From Xanthobacter dioxanivorans (GTDB taxonomy: Bacteria; Pseudomonadota; Alphaproteobacteria; Rhizobiales; Xanthobacteraceae), in contig NZ_CP063362.1 of the NCBI RefSeq assembly GCF_016807805.1, forward strand, positions 4,940,501 to 5,004,500: 64,000 nucleotides of DNA. The letters run 5' to 3'. Positions 1 to 8,615 of this stretch are shown here, piece by piece (positions within the stretch are counted from its first letter, which is position 1; the number at the start of each line of letters is the position of its first letter). Under the pieces are notes generated by a model. The model was given only the letters and a program-made list of their open reading frames with translations, ran no database searches and was not told the DNA's origin. A program made the position numbers and the translations under genes.

Positions 1-110
1 CGGCGCATGCGGAACACGCGCGGCGAAGCCTGGAGAAGGGCACGTCGCAGCCATTCCGCGCGAAGACTTCGATGCGGGCGCCCCGCGCGCCGCAAGCCGG
101 GAGACCTTTC

Positions 111-1538
111 GTGCAGGCAGAGACAAATCCTTCGGTACACGACAAGCCGGCTGCCATCCAGCCACTGACCCGAGACCTCGGCGCCTTCGTCGCCGCGCAG
201 CCCGCGGATGCCATCCCGCCGGCCGCCATCGCGATGGCGAAGCGTGGCATCATAGACTGCATCGGCGTGATGATAGCGGGGGAGCAAGAGCCCCCGGTGC
301 GCATCTTGCGCGATACGCTGCTGGCCGGCGCCGGCGGCGCGGCGGATGCCTCCCTCCTCTTCACGGAACAGCGCGTACCGGCCCTCCTCGCGGCATGGGT
401 CAACGGCACCGCCGCCCACGCCCACGACTTCGATGACGTCGGGGTGGGCATGCGCGGCCATCCGAGCGCGGTGCTGGCGCCAGCCGTCCTCGCCGCGGCA
501 CAGGCGCTCGGGCGCAGCGGGCGGGAAGCCTTGGCCGCCTATGTGACCGGGTACGAGGTGTGGGCCGACCTCGCACGACGCGACCGGGACTATCTGCACC
601 TGAAGGGCTGGCACCCTACCGCGGTGTTCGGCACCGTCGCGGCGGCGGCGGCCGCGGCGCGCCTTCACCGGCTCGACCCCGCGCGAGCGGCCCACGCCAT
701 CGGCATATCCGCCTCGCAGGCGGCGGGCCTCATGTCCAATTTCGGCTCCATGACGAAGCCGCTCCATGCCGGACAGGCCGCCCACGCCGGCCTCCTCGCC
801 GCGCGGCTCGCCGCCGCGGGCTTCACCGCCTCCGCCGACGCCATCGAGCATCCGCGCGGTTTCCTCGCGGCGCTCTCCCCGGCGGGAGCGGTGGATCGGG
901 CGAGTCCGGTACAGGCCGGCACGCGCTGGCGTATCGTGGACGGGCTGAACATCAAGCGCTACCCGGTCTGCTATTTCGCCCACCGCGCCATCGATGCCAT
1001 GCTGCTACTTGCGGACGACCTCGCCCTCGCACCCGACGCCATCGCGGCGGTGACGGTGCGCATCAGCCGCACCCATGCGGAGCTGCTACACAACCACCAG
1101 CCGACGACACCGCTGGAAGCCAAGTTCAGCGCCGAATTCGCCATGGCGGCGGCAATCATCGCCCGCGACGTCGGCCTCGCCGAACTGCGGGAGGATTTTG
1201 TGCAGCGGGCGGATGTGCAGGCGCTGCTGCGGCGGGTCGCAGTCGCGCCCACGGACGAGGAGGACCCCGCGCAGCCGGGCTACGCACCGTTCGACCGCGT
1301 CGAAGTGCAGCTCGTGGACGGGCGTACCCTTCTGAGCCCGCCGGTGCGGCGGCCGCAGGGCCATGCCGAGCGACCCCTCACCGATGCGCAGCTCGGCGCG
1401 AAGTTCCTCGCCAACCTCGCCTTTTCCGGGCGGACCGCGGACGGCGCGCGGCACCTGCTCGGCGCCCTGGAAGCACTGGAGACACTCCACGACCTGAACG
1501 CCCTCCCGCTGCCCCCTGCCGGCGCGGTGACGGACTGA
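111..1538 (+). CDS. MmgE/PrpD family protein (2-methylcitrate dehydratase / cis-aconitate decarboxylase fold)
   Basis: The protein is about 475 residues, close to the 450-500 usual for the MmgE/PrpD family, and it opens with the typical all-alpha domain (TRDLGAFVA, then AKRGIIDCIGVMIAG) followed by the alpha/beta domain. Family members dehydrate 2-methylcitrate or decarboxylate cis-aconitate to itaconate, but many are uncharacterised, so the substrate is not fixed. I prefer the GTG at 111 because a GGGAG sequence lies 7 bases upstream; an in-frame ATG at 72 would add 13 residues and has a poorer ribosome site. It converges on the IclR gene. Proteins of this family sit in the itaconate-degradation cluster of Pseudomonas aeruginosa, which fits the CoA-transferase, hydratase and lyase genes downstream. 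Family assignment is firm; reaction is open. Confidence 0.85.
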   Translation: MQAETNPSVHDKPAAIQPLTRDLGAFVAAQPADAIPPAAIAMAKRGIIDCIGVMIAGEQEPPVRILRDTLLAGAGGAADASLLFTEQRVPALLAAWVNGTAAHAHDFDDVGVGMRGHPSAVLAPAVLAAAQALGRSGREALAAYVTGYEVWADLARRDRDYLHLKGWHPTAVFGTVAAAAAAARLHRLDPARAAHAIGISASQAAGLMSNFGSMTKPLHAGQAAHAGLLAARLAAAGFTASADAIEHPRGFLAALSPAGAVDRASPVQAGTRWRIVDGLNIKRYPVCYFAHRAIDAMLLLADDLALAPDAIAAVTVRISRTHAELLHNHQPTTPLEAKFSAEFAMAAAIIARDVGLAELREDFVQRADVQALLRRVAVAPTDEEDPAQPGYAPFDRVEVQLVDGRTLLSPPVRRPQGHAERPLTDAQLGAKFLANLAFSGRTADGARHLLGALEALETLHDLNALPLPPAGAVTD

Positions 1539-1580
1539 GCGGAACCCAGCGACGGCGGGGCGATGGTGCCGAACCAGACG

Positions 1581-2399
1581 TCAGCCTTCTGGTGGGACGA
1601 GATCGGGGGCATCCGGCGCCGCCTTCAGCGCCTCGCAGACGGCACGCATCTCGCCGATCAGCACATCCCGCTGCCGGTTGAGCGTCACCGTGGGTCCGCC
1701 GAGCCCGAGAGCGAGGGCGGGATGCTCCGCCAGGGGTGGCAGGGGCATGGCGAGCACGCCCACGCCATGCCCGATGCGGCCGCTGCTGCCGGCCCATCCG
1801 CGCTTGCGGCTCTCGGCCATCTCCGCCAGGAAGTCGGCAGGGACCACGTGCAGCGCCGGATCCTTGTTCCCGGCATTGGCGCGGCGCACGATCAGCTCGA
1901 TCTCGGAGCGCGGCTTCACCATCACGAGGGCCCGGCCGATGGCCGCGTGGCAGATGGGGCGAAGCAGGCCGGACCGCAGCCGGTCGTTGCCGCGGCGCCG
2001 GCGCAGCGCCAGGATATACTGCACCTGCACGCCCCGCTGCATGCCCACGAGCACAGTGCAATTGGTGCGGTGTCTCAGGTCCTGCATAAGGCCGAGGAGG
2101 TTGCCCCGACCGATGAGCCGGTCCTGTAGCCAGGCTCCCAGCAGCATGACGCGCAGCGTGGGGCTGAAACTGCGGTCTCCCGCGCGGCGCTCCAGATAAC
2201 CGAGGCGAGCCAGCTCCTTGAGCAGGACAGACGTGCTCGATTGCGGATAGTTGAGGGTCGCCGCGAGCTCGGCCACCGTGGCGGGGCGGTGCTCCGTGGC
2301 GAAGAATTCGAGGATTTCCAGCGCTCGACGGGCCGATTTTGTCGTTGCGGCGGCGGGGATCGCATCCTCGGCGAGATCCGGTGCGACGTGCTCAGCCAT
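1581..2399 (-). CDS. IclR-family transcriptional regulator
   Basis: An N-terminal winged helix-turn-helix (SARRALEILEFFA, then VAELAATLNYPQSSTSVLLKELARLGYL) is followed by the IclR effector-binding domain of about 170 residues, which in this family binds small carboxylic acids and switches the DNA affinity. I start it at the ATG at 2399 (272 residues); an upstream ATG at 2459 would add 20 residues of unconserved basic sequence and shows no ribosome site. The gene is divergent from the tctC-tctB-tctA transporter, and a perfect palindrome lies between them, so autoregulation and control of the transporter are likely. A near copy of the palindrome precedes the enzyme operon at 5.85 kb. The effector is inferred to be a pathway acid or CoA ester; nothing in the sequence proves it. 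Confidence 0.9.
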   Translation of the reverse strand: MAEHVAPDLAEDAIPAAATTKSARRALEILEFFATEHRPATVAELAATLNYPQSSTSVLLKELARLGYLERRAGDRSFSPTLRVMLLGAWLQDRLIGRGNLLGLMQDLRHRTNCTVLVGMQRGVQVQYILALRRRRGNDRLRSGLLRPICHAAIGRALVMVKPRSEIELIVRRANAGNKDPALHVVPADFLAEMAESRKRGWAGSSGRIGHGVGVLAMPLPPLAEHPALALGLGGPTVTLNRQRDVLIGEMRAVCEALKAAPDAPDLVPPEG

Positions 2400-2492
2400 G
2401 CCCTGCGCCAAGGTTCCCAAACTCCCGTTCCGCGCGCCGCGCGCCCAGCCATGACGCACCCCGCAGCGCGCCCGCGAAACCCTCGAAGGCGA

Positions 2493-2510
2493 ATATCACA
2501 TATGTGATGC
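2493..2510. promoter_or_regulatory. Candidate IclR operator 1 (perfect palindrome)
   Basis: The core ATCACATATGTGAT (2495-2508) is a perfect 14-bp dyad in the gap between the iclR gene and the divergent tctC gene. The 18-base context ATATCACATATGTGATGC recurs with 15 identities at 5749-5766. IclR-family proteins bind short dyads of this kind; assignment to this particular regulator is an inference from position and recurrence. Confidence 0.6.
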
Positions 2511-2535
2511 TCAGCCAAAAGCCAATGGGCTAGAA

Positions 2536-2610
2536 GCCTTTGACGAGCGCGGGTCCTTGCCGGGAGAAGGCGCGCGCTCGTCAAAGGCGGCGTCGCGAGG
2601 CGTCGCCTTT
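2536..2610 (+). promoter_or_regulatory. Two overlapping hairpins in the tctC leader
   Basis: A 16-base arm (2536-2551, GCCTTTGACGAGCGCG) pairs perfectly with 2573-2588 across a 21-base loop. A second inverted repeat (AAAGGCG at 2583-2589 with CGCCTTT at 2604-2610) uses the end of the first hairpin's 3' arm, so the two cannot form together. This could be an attenuator-like leader, a second operator, or remains of a mobile repeat. The pairing is seen directly; the function is unknown. Confidence 0.4.
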
Positions 2611-2710
2611 CACGAGGAGCAGATGACGTGAGGCGGCAGCGCGCCTCGGTAGGCACGCGAACGACAAGACATAGATGAAGCCCAAGAAGAATATCCCGGG
2701 GAGGGATCTC

Positions 2711-3682
2711 ATGAAGCGAGTTCTTTGTTTCGGCCTCGCCATGCTGGCGTCCGCCCTCGCGGGCGCCGCGCCCGCGAGCGCCCAGTCCTATCCGGCCAGG
2801 GAAGTGCGCATTGTCGTGCCCTATCCGCCGGGCGGGGGCGCCGACTATCTCGCCCGCGCCATCGGCGATGCCCTCGCCAAGCGCATCGGCCAGCCGGTGA
2901 TCGTGGACAATCGCGGCGGCGGCAACACGCTGATCGGCACCGAGCACGTGGTCCGCTCCCCCGCCGATGGCTACACGCTGCTGCTCGGCTCCAGCGCGCT
3001 CGCCATCAGCCCGAGCATCTACAGGAAGATGCCCTATGATGCGCTGAAGGACCTCGCGCCCATCGGGCGGATCGGCGCCGTGCCGCTGCTGCTCGTGGCG
3101 AACCCCGCCTCCGGCATCGGCTCGATGAACGACCTCATCGCCAAGGCGCAGGCGCAGCCGGGCAAGGTGAGCTTTGCCTCCTACGGATCCGGCAGCGCCG
3201 CCCATCTCGCCGCCGAACTGTTCCAATTTGAAACCAAGGTGAAGCTGCTGCACGTGCCCTACAAGGGCAGCGCGCCGGCGCTCACCGACCTCCTGGCCGG
3301 ACGCGTTGACGTCATGTTCAGCACCATCGGCCCGGCCCAGCCGCATGTGGAGGCGGGCGCCCTGCGCGCCCTCGGCGTGACATCCTCCCAGCCGGTGGAG
3401 ACCCTGCCGGGGGTGCCGCCCATCGCGCAGGCGGGCGTGCCCGGCTACGAAGCGGCGGGCTGGAACGCCCTCCTCGCCCCCGCTGGAACACCGAAGGCGA
3501 TCGTGGAGCGCATCAACCGTGAACTCCTCGCCATCCTCGCCGAGCCGGAGATCCGTGAGGGCCTCGTCAAGCGTGGCTACATCGTGGAGGGCAGCTCCCC
3601 CGCGGAGCTCAGCGCCCTGATCGCGTCCGACACCGCCAAATGGAAGAAGGTGGTTCAGGAATCGGGCGCCAAGCTCGACTGA
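2711..3682 (+). CDS. Bug-family periplasmic substrate-binding protein of a tripartite tricarboxylate transporter (TctC)
   Basis: This is the extracytoplasmic receptor of a TTT transporter; it captures a carboxylate in the periplasm and delivers it to TctA/TctB. A signal peptide (MKRVLCFGLAMLASALAGAA, cleavage near ASAQ/SYP) leads into the hallmark VRIVVPYPPGGGADYLAR, with VPYKG and later Bug motifs at the expected spacing. I choose the ATG at 2711 because GGGAGGGA stands just before it and the signal peptide begins there; an ATG at 2675 would prepend 12 charged residues. The resulting 323 residues match the family length. tctB and tctA follow directly. The ligand is probably a C4-C6 di- or tricarboxylate, consistent with the C5-acid enzymes nearby, but Bug proteins are diverse and the exact ligand cannot be read from sequence. 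Confidence 0.92.
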   Translation: MKRVLCFGLAMLASALAGAAPASAQSYPAREVRIVVPYPPGGGADYLARAIGDALAKRIGQPVIVDNRGGGNTLIGTEHVVRSPADGYTLLLGSSALAISPSIYRKMPYDALKDLAPIGRIGAVPLLLVANPASGIGSMNDLIAKAQAQPGKVSFASYGSGSAAHLAAELFQFETKVKLLHVPYKGSAPALTDLLAGRVDVMFSTIGPAQPHVEAGALRALGVTSSQPVETLPGVPPIAQAGVPGYEAAGWNALLAPAGTPKAIVERINRELLAILAEPEIREGLVKRGYIVEGSSPAELSALIASDTAKWKKVVQESGAKLD

Positions 3683-3763
3683 GACCGCGCCATGCTGCCC
3701 CGGCGCGCCCGAGCGACGCGCCGCGGCCCCGCACCCGATCCCTGCAAGCTGCGAGCAGCTCCC

Positions 3764-4225
3764 ATGTCATCGCCTTTCCGATCCGCCCTTCGCTCGGCCG
3801 ATCTGCTCTCCGGCGTGTTCTTCGCCGGGGTTGGTCTCGGCGTCACCGTCATATCCCGGAACTACGAGCTCGGAAGCCTCGCCCGGGTTGGCCCCGGCCT
3901 CTTCCCCATGATGCTCGGCATCCTGCTCACCGGCATCGGCGTCATCATCGCGCTGCGCGCGCTGCCGGCGCAGGACGAGAAGAACAGGGTTCGCCTCGCG
4001 CTGCGGCCGGTCGCCTGCCTCATCGGCGCGGTGCTGGTGTTCATGCTGCTCGTGGAGCGGGCGGGCTTCGCCCCGGCGGCCTTCTTCTCCAGCGCCCTCG
4101 CCATGCTTGCGAGCCGTGACGCGCGGCCGGTGAAGGTGCTCGTCGTCTCCACCGCGCTGACCGCCCTCTCGCTCGCCACCTTCATCCTCGCGCTCGGCAT
4201 GCCGATCCGCGCCCTGGCCTGGTGA
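3764..4225 (+). CDS. TctB-family small membrane subunit of the tripartite tricarboxylate transporter
   Basis: This small hydrophobic protein of about 153 residues has four predicted membrane segments (LLSGVFFAGVGLGVTVI; FPMMLGILLTGIGVIIALRA; PVACLIGAVLVFMLLVE; VVSTALTALSLATFILALG) and the ARVGPGLFP motif typical of TctB. It is the small membrane partner of TctA; its precise job in the family is not settled. I start at the ATG at 3764, where the homologous part (MSSPFRSAL) begins; the frame is open from an ATG at 3692, which would add 24 arginine-rich residues that look like untranslated leader. It sits 81 bases after tctC and 6 bases before tctA, as usual for this operon. Confidence 0.85.
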   Translation: MSSPFRSALRSADLLSGVFFAGVGLGVTVISRNYELGSLARVGPGLFPMMLGILLTGIGVIIALRALPAQDEKNRVRLALRPVACLIGAVLVFMLLVERAGFAPAAFFSSALAMLASRDARPVKVLVVSTALTALSLATFILALGMPIRALAW

Positions 4226-4231
4226 ACCGCC

Positions 4232-5733
4232 ATGGACGTGCTTAACAACCTCGCCTTCGGCTTCTCCGTCGCCGTCAGCCCGCAGAACATTCTCTACTGC
4301 TTCATCGGCGTGCTGCTCGGCACCCTGGTGGGGGTGCTGCCCGGCATTGGGCCCATCGCCACCATCGCCATGCTGCTGCCGGCCACCTACAGCCTCGATC
4401 CCACGGCGGGCCTCATCATGCTGGCGGGCATCTATTACGGCGCGCAGTACGGCGGCTCCACCACGGCCATCCTGGTCAACCTGCCGGGGAGGCTTCCGCG
4501 GTGGTGACCTGCCTCGACGGCCACCAGATGGCCCGTCGCGGACACGGCGGGGCGGCGCTGAGTGTCGCGGCCATTGGCTCATTCGTCGCCGGATCGGTAG
4601 GCGTGCTGTTGCTCGCCTTGCTCGCCCCGACGCTGACGCGCATGGCCCTCGCCTTCGGCCCGGCGGAATACTTCTCGCTGATGACACTCGGCCTTGTGGG
4701 CGCGGTGGCGCTGGCCAGCGGCTCCATGCTGAAGGCGTTGGCCATGACCATCCTCGGCCTCATCGTCGGCCTCGTGGGCCTCGATTCCAACTCGGGGCTG
4801 CCGCGGTTCGACTTCGACCTGCCGGAACTCTACAGCGGCATCGAGTTCACCGTCGTCGCCATGGGACTCTTCGGGCTCTCGGAGATTGCCAAGAACCTCG
4901 AGACGACGGTGGACGGCAAGGCGGAGATCATCCGTGTGGGGAAGCTTATGCCCACCCGCGAGGAAGCCCACCGCTCCGTGCTGCCCATCCTGCGCGGCAC
5001 CGGTGTCGGCGCCGTGCTGGGCGTGCTGCCGGGGGCGGGCGTCATCATGTCGTCCTTCACCTCCTACGCCCTGGAGAAGCGAATCTCCCGGCATCCGGAG
5101 GAGTTCGGCCGGGGTGCCATCGAGGGAGTCGCGGGCCCGGAAAGCGCCAACAACGCCGCGGCGCAGACCTCCTTCATCCCCACCCTCACGCTTGGCATTC
5201 CGGGCAGCGCCACCATGGCCCTCATGCTGGGGGCGATGATGCTGCACGACATCCAGCCCGGACCGCAGGTGATGACCAGCAATCCCGACCTGTTCTGGGG
5301 CCTCATCGCCAGCATGTGGATCGGCAATGCGGCGCTGGTGGTGCTCAACCTTCCGATGGTCGGGCTGTGGCTGAAGCTGCTGCAAGTGCCCTACGGCATC
5401 CTGTTTCCGGCGATTGCGCTGTTTTGCTGCGTGGGCGTCTATTCCCTGAACACCAACGGCTTCGATCTGCTGCTGCTCGCCGTGTTCACCGCCCTCGGCT
5501 ACGTGTTCCACAAGCTGCGGTGCGAGCCGGCGCCCTTCCTGCTGGGTCTGCTTCTCGGCCCGCTGATGGAGGAAAACTTCCGTCGCACGCTCCTGATGTC
5601 CCATGGCGACCCGGCGCTGTTCTTCACCCAGCCCATCAGCCTCGGGCTGCTGGTCGTCGCGGCCCTATTGGTGACCACCATCCTCTTTTCCACCTCGAAA
5701 AAGCAGCGGGCGGAAATGTTCGAAGAGCAATGA
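4232..5733 (+). pseudogene. TctA-family large membrane permease, interrupted by a one-base frameshift
   Basis: The N-terminal piece (4232-4507) ends ILVNLPG then RLPRW and stop, whereas the next frame, starting near 4490, continues [15 protein letters not shown] and runs on to 5733. Together they give about 500 residues, the normal TctA length, with [19 protein letters not shown] and [19 protein letters not shown] in the first part and the long hydrophobic core in the second. The break falls in the conserved LPGEASSVVT region, at a run of four G (4486-4489) that is one base short. TctA is the main multispanning permease of the system. Either the transporter is inactive in this strain or the read is one G short; every other codon looks preserved, which favours a very recent mutation or a sequencing indel. 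Confidence 0.85.
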
Positions 5734-5748
5734 ACGGGCACTCCGCCG

Positions 5749-5766
5749 ATATTACATCCGTGATGC
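5749..5766. promoter_or_regulatory. Candidate IclR operator 2 in front of the CoA-pathway operon
   Basis: ATATTACATCCGTGATGC matches operator 1 (2493-2510) at 15 of 18 positions; one half-site (GTGATGC) is identical and the other is imperfect. It lies 86 bases before the first gene of the enzyme operon and just behind tctA. This suggests the same regulator reads both promoters. Confidence 0.5.
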
Positions 5767-5851
5767 CTCCGCCGCGCCCCGCGACCTAAAGTCGAGTCAC
5801 GCTCTAGGCCGCGACACCACCTCGCAATATCCAAACAACTGGTCAGCTTCC

Positions 5852-6727
5852 ATGATGAATGCTGTCGACGACACCCCTTTGCCCGAAGACATCAGCGCCT
5901 GGATCGGCCGCAGCGAGCGCACCGAGGACGAGATCGGTCTCACCAACGCGCGGCGCATGGCCGCCATGCTGGACCTTGACCCGGCCGACTTCCGTACCGG
6001 GTCGCCGCTGCCGCCCTTGTGGTACTCGCTGTTCTTCACGCCCAACGCGCGCCAATCGCAGATCGGCCACGACGGCCACCCGCGCAAGGGCGACTTCCTG
6101 CCGCCCATCGGCCTGCCGCGCCGCATGTTCGTGGGCCGCTCCGTGTCGTTCCTGAGGCCACTGCGCATCGGCGAAGCGGCCTCCAAGACATCCACCATCG
6201 CCGCCATCACGCCCAAGCACGGGCGTTCGGGGGCGCTGGTGTTCCTCACCGTGCGGCACACCATCGAGACCATGGCGGGACCCGCCGTCGTCGAGGACCA
6301 GCAGGTGGTGTACCGCGAAGCCGCCGGGTCTGCCGGGGCGGCGCGGATGCAGGAGGCCGGCACGGCCGCGCCCGCCGCCGACTGGACCGAGCAGCGCGCC
6401 ATCGATCCGGTGCTGCTGTTCCGCTACTCCGCCCTCACCTGGAACGGCCACCGCATCCATTACGACGCCGACTACGCCCGCGCCGAGGAGGGCTATCCCG
6501 GCTGCGTCATGAACGGCGCCCTCACCGTGCTGCTCCTGGCGGAAGCCGGGCGACGACGGGCCGCGCGTCCCCTCGCCGGGCTCACCGCCCGCCTTTCCAG
6601 CCCGCTGTTCAGCGGCGAGGTGATGACCCTCGCCGGCCACACCGCCGCCGACGGGCGCATGGCGTGCCAGGCGACGGGGCCCACCGGCATTCCCGCGGCG
6701 GCCGTCACCCTGAGCTTTGCCCCGTGA
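5852..6727 (+). CDS. FAS1-like/MaoC-type hotdog dehydratase, candidate itaconyl- or mesaconyl-C4-CoA hydratase
   Basis: The 291-residue protein has the double-hotdog layout of the HTD2/mesaconyl-C4-CoA hydratase group: an N-terminal dehydratase half (PLPPLWYSLFF, then LPRRMFVGRSVSF around residues 89-100) and a C-terminal MaoC half with the hydratase signature RYSALTWNGHRIHYD at about 191-205, carrying the usual Asp/His pair. Known members hydrate mesaconyl-C4-CoA (Chloroflexus) or itaconyl-CoA (Pseudomonas Ich) to citramalyl-CoA. A CitE-like lyase follows 49 bases later, exactly the enzyme that would cleave citramalyl-CoA. Start could equally be the second ATG at 5855. It is the first gene of a five-gene operon behind candidate operator 2. 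Fold is secure; itaconyl versus mesaconyl substrate is inferred from neighbours. Confidence 0.85.
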   Translation: MMNAVDDTPLPEDISAWIGRSERTEDEIGLTNARRMAAMLDLDPADFRTGSPLPPLWYSLFFTPNARQSQIGHDGHPRKGDFLPPIGLPRRMFVGRSVSFLRPLRIGEAASKTSTIAAITPKHGRSGALVFLTVRHTIETMAGPAVVEDQQVVYREAAGSAGAARMQEAGTAAPAADWTEQRAIDPVLLFRYSALTWNGHRIHYDADYARAEEGYPGCVMNGALTVLLLAEAGRRRAARPLAGLTARLSSPLFSGEVMTLAGHTAADGRMACQATGPTGIPAAAVTLSFAP

Positions 6728-6776
6728 GCGCGACGCCCACCCCATCCCCCGCCCCGCGCCCGACGAGGAGCCGATC

Positions 6777-7700
6777 ATGAGCCGAGCGAAAAACCTCCCG
6801 GACTGGCGCTCGCTGCTGTTCTGCCCGGCCAGCAACGCCCGCTTCGTCGCCAAGGCCCACACGCGCGGCGCCGACGCGGTGATCCTCGACCTTGAAGATT
6901 CCGTCGCGGCCAACGGGAAGGCTGCGGCGCGCGCCGGGCTTCAGGCCGCCGTCGCCGCCATCCGTCACGGTGGCGGGCCGCAGGCCCCCGACGTCGGCGT
7001 GCGCATCAATCGTCCGCTCGCCCTCGCGGTGGAGGACATCGCCGCGGCGGTGGCGGCGGGGGCCGCCTTCCTGGTGCTGCCCAAGGTCATGGGGCCGGAG
7101 CACGTGGCGCTGCTCGCGGAGGTGGCCGCGGCACACGAGGCGGACCTCGGCCGGCCGGTGGCGGAGACCGGCTTCCTCGCCGTGGTGGAGGACGCGCGCG
7201 CGCTCGCCCGCATCGATGCCATTGCCGCCGCAGAGCGGCTGGTGGGCCTCGCGGTGGGCGGAGAGGACCTCGCCACGGACCTCGGCGCGGAACCCTCCTT
7301 CGATGCCCTCTACGTGGCGAAGATGCTGGGCGTGCATGCGGCACGGGCCGCCGGCATCCTGCCCGTGGGCGTGCTCACCGGTCTCTCCAACCTTGGCCGG
7401 CCGGACGATTATGCCGCCATGTTGAAGCGCTCGCGCGGCGTGGGCTTCGCCGCCGCCATGTGCGTGCACCCGAACCATGTGACCCTCATCAACGCCGAAT
7501 ATGGGCCGGCGCCGGAGGAGGTGGAGCGCGCCGCAAGGCTCGTCGCCGCGTTCGATGCGGCGGAGGCCGCGGGCCTGGGGGTGATCGCCTTCGAAGACAG
7601 GATGATCGACCGCCCCGTCGCCGCCCGCGCTCGGCGCCTCCTGGCCCGCTCTGGCGCTGCGGCGTCCGCGCCCGCGCCCGCGCAGGGAGCCGCCCGATGA
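6777..7700 (+). CDS. HpcH/HpaI-CitE family CoA lyase, candidate citramalyl-CoA lyase
   Basis: A TIM-barrel lyase of 307 residues with CitE-family landmarks: LLFCPASN (13-20), AVILDLEDSV (34-43), the VRINR substrate arginine region (75-79), LVLPKV (99-104), the Mg-binding Glu in AVVED (about 138) and GGEDLATDLG (161-170). These enzymes cleave beta-hydroxyacyl-CoA such as citramalyl-CoA or malyl-CoA. I start at the ATG at 6777, where homology begins and a GAGGAG ribosome site is well placed; the open frame from 6717 adds a proline-rich, unconserved leader. Its stop overlaps the next gene's start by 4 bases (ATGA), so the two are translationally coupled. Next to the hydratase and CoA-transferase, cleavage of citramalyl-CoA to pyruvate and acetyl-CoA is the most economical role. 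Confidence 0.87.
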   Translation: MSRAKNLPDWRSLLFCPASNARFVAKAHTRGADAVILDLEDSVAANGKAAARAGLQAAVAAIRHGGGPQAPDVGVRINRPLALAVEDIAAAVAAGAAFLVLPKVMGPEHVALLAEVAAAHEADLGRPVAETGFLAVVEDARALARIDAIAAAERLVGLAVGGEDLATDLGAEPSFDALYVAKMLGVHAARAAGILPVGVLTGLSNLGRPDDYAAMLKRSRGVGFAAAMCVHPNHVTLINAEYGPAPEEVERAARLVAAFDAAEAAGLGVIAFEDRMIDRPVAARARRLLARSGAAASAPAPAQGAAR

Positions 7701-8578
7701 AGATCGCCAGCCTGCTTCACGACGGCGCGCGACGCACGGGCATCGTGATGGGCACGCAGATCGCCCCCGTGCCATTCACCCTCGCCGAGATGGTGGAAGC
7801 CGGGCTGTCTGCCGCCGCCGATTGGCTTGCCGCCGCCCGCGACGCATCAAAACGCATCCCCCTCGCCGAGGCGCGCCTGTTGCCGCCGGTGCCCCACCCC
7901 GAGCGCAACGTCTTCTGCGCCGGGTGGAACTACTGGGATCATTTCGAGGAAGGCCGCCCGCTGCGCGGCGGCATCGAGGCGCCGCGTCCGGAGCACCCCA
8001 CCTTCTTCACCAAAGCCCCCGGCACCCTGATCGGCCCGCACGACCCCATCGCGGTGGATCCATCCCTGTCCGACACGTGGGACTACGAGGCGGAGCTGGC
8101 ACTGGTGCTGACACCGGGCGGGCGCAGCATTTCCCGCGCAGCGGCGCCGGCCCACGTATTCGGCTACCTGCTGGCCAACGACGTCTCGGTGCGCGACGTG
8201 CAGCGCCGGCATGGCGGACAATGGTTCAAGGGGAAGAGCCTCGACGGCACCCTGCCCCTCGGCCCGTTCATCGTCACGGCGGATGCCTTCGACCCTGCCG
8301 ACGTGCAGCTCGAATGCCTGGTGAACGGCGAGACCGTGCAGCGCGCCTCCACCGCGCTCATGGCCTTCCCCGTGCCCGAGCTCATCGAGGCGCTGTCCCT
8401 CGGCCTCACCCTGCGCCCCGGCGACATCCTGCTCACCGGTACGCCGGCCGGCGTCGGCCAGTCGCGCACGCCGCCCCTGTTCCTGCACCCAGGGGACCGG
8501 GTGGTGGTTCGCGCCGCCGGGCTCGGGGCGCTGGACAACACGGTCATCGCCACAGACCTCGCGGCGCCCCTCGGATGA
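7697..8578 (+). CDS. Fumarylacetoacetate hydrolase (FAH) family protein
   Basis: The 293-residue protein has the FAH C-terminal fold: NVFCAGWNYWDH (71-82), the metal-binding E-x-E in DYEAELALV (131 and 133), Asp in NDVSVRD (about 162) and the WFKGKSLDG loop (176-184), then GDILLTGTPAGVG. Family members hydrolyse acylpyruvates, decarboxylate oxaloacetate, or hydrate/isomerise 2-oxo acids. The ATG at 7697 overlaps the lyase stop. What it does in a C5-dicarboxylate pathway is not obvious: it may deal with oxaloacetate or an acylpyruvate side product, or act on a substrate specific to this variant of the cluster. No such gene belongs to the Pseudomonas itaconate cluster that this operon otherwise resembles. 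Confidence 0.87.
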   Translation: MKIASLLHDGARRTGIVMGTQIAPVPFTLAEMVEAGLSAAADWLAAARDASKRIPLAEARLLPPVPHPERNVFCAGWNYWDHFEEGRPLRGGIEAPRPEHPTFFTKAPGTLIGPHDPIAVDPSLSDTWDYEAELALVLTPGGRSISRAAAPAHVFGYLLANDVSVRDVQRRHGGQWFKGKSLDGTLPLGPFIVTADAFDPADVQLECLVNGETVQRASTALMAFPVPELIEALSLGLTLRPGDILLTGTPAGVGQSRTPPLFLHPGDRVVVRAAGLGALDNTVIATDLAAPLG

Positions 8579-8615
8579 CGCCGCAGCCCCGCAACCCTCA
8601 ACCGGGACCAGCCCC

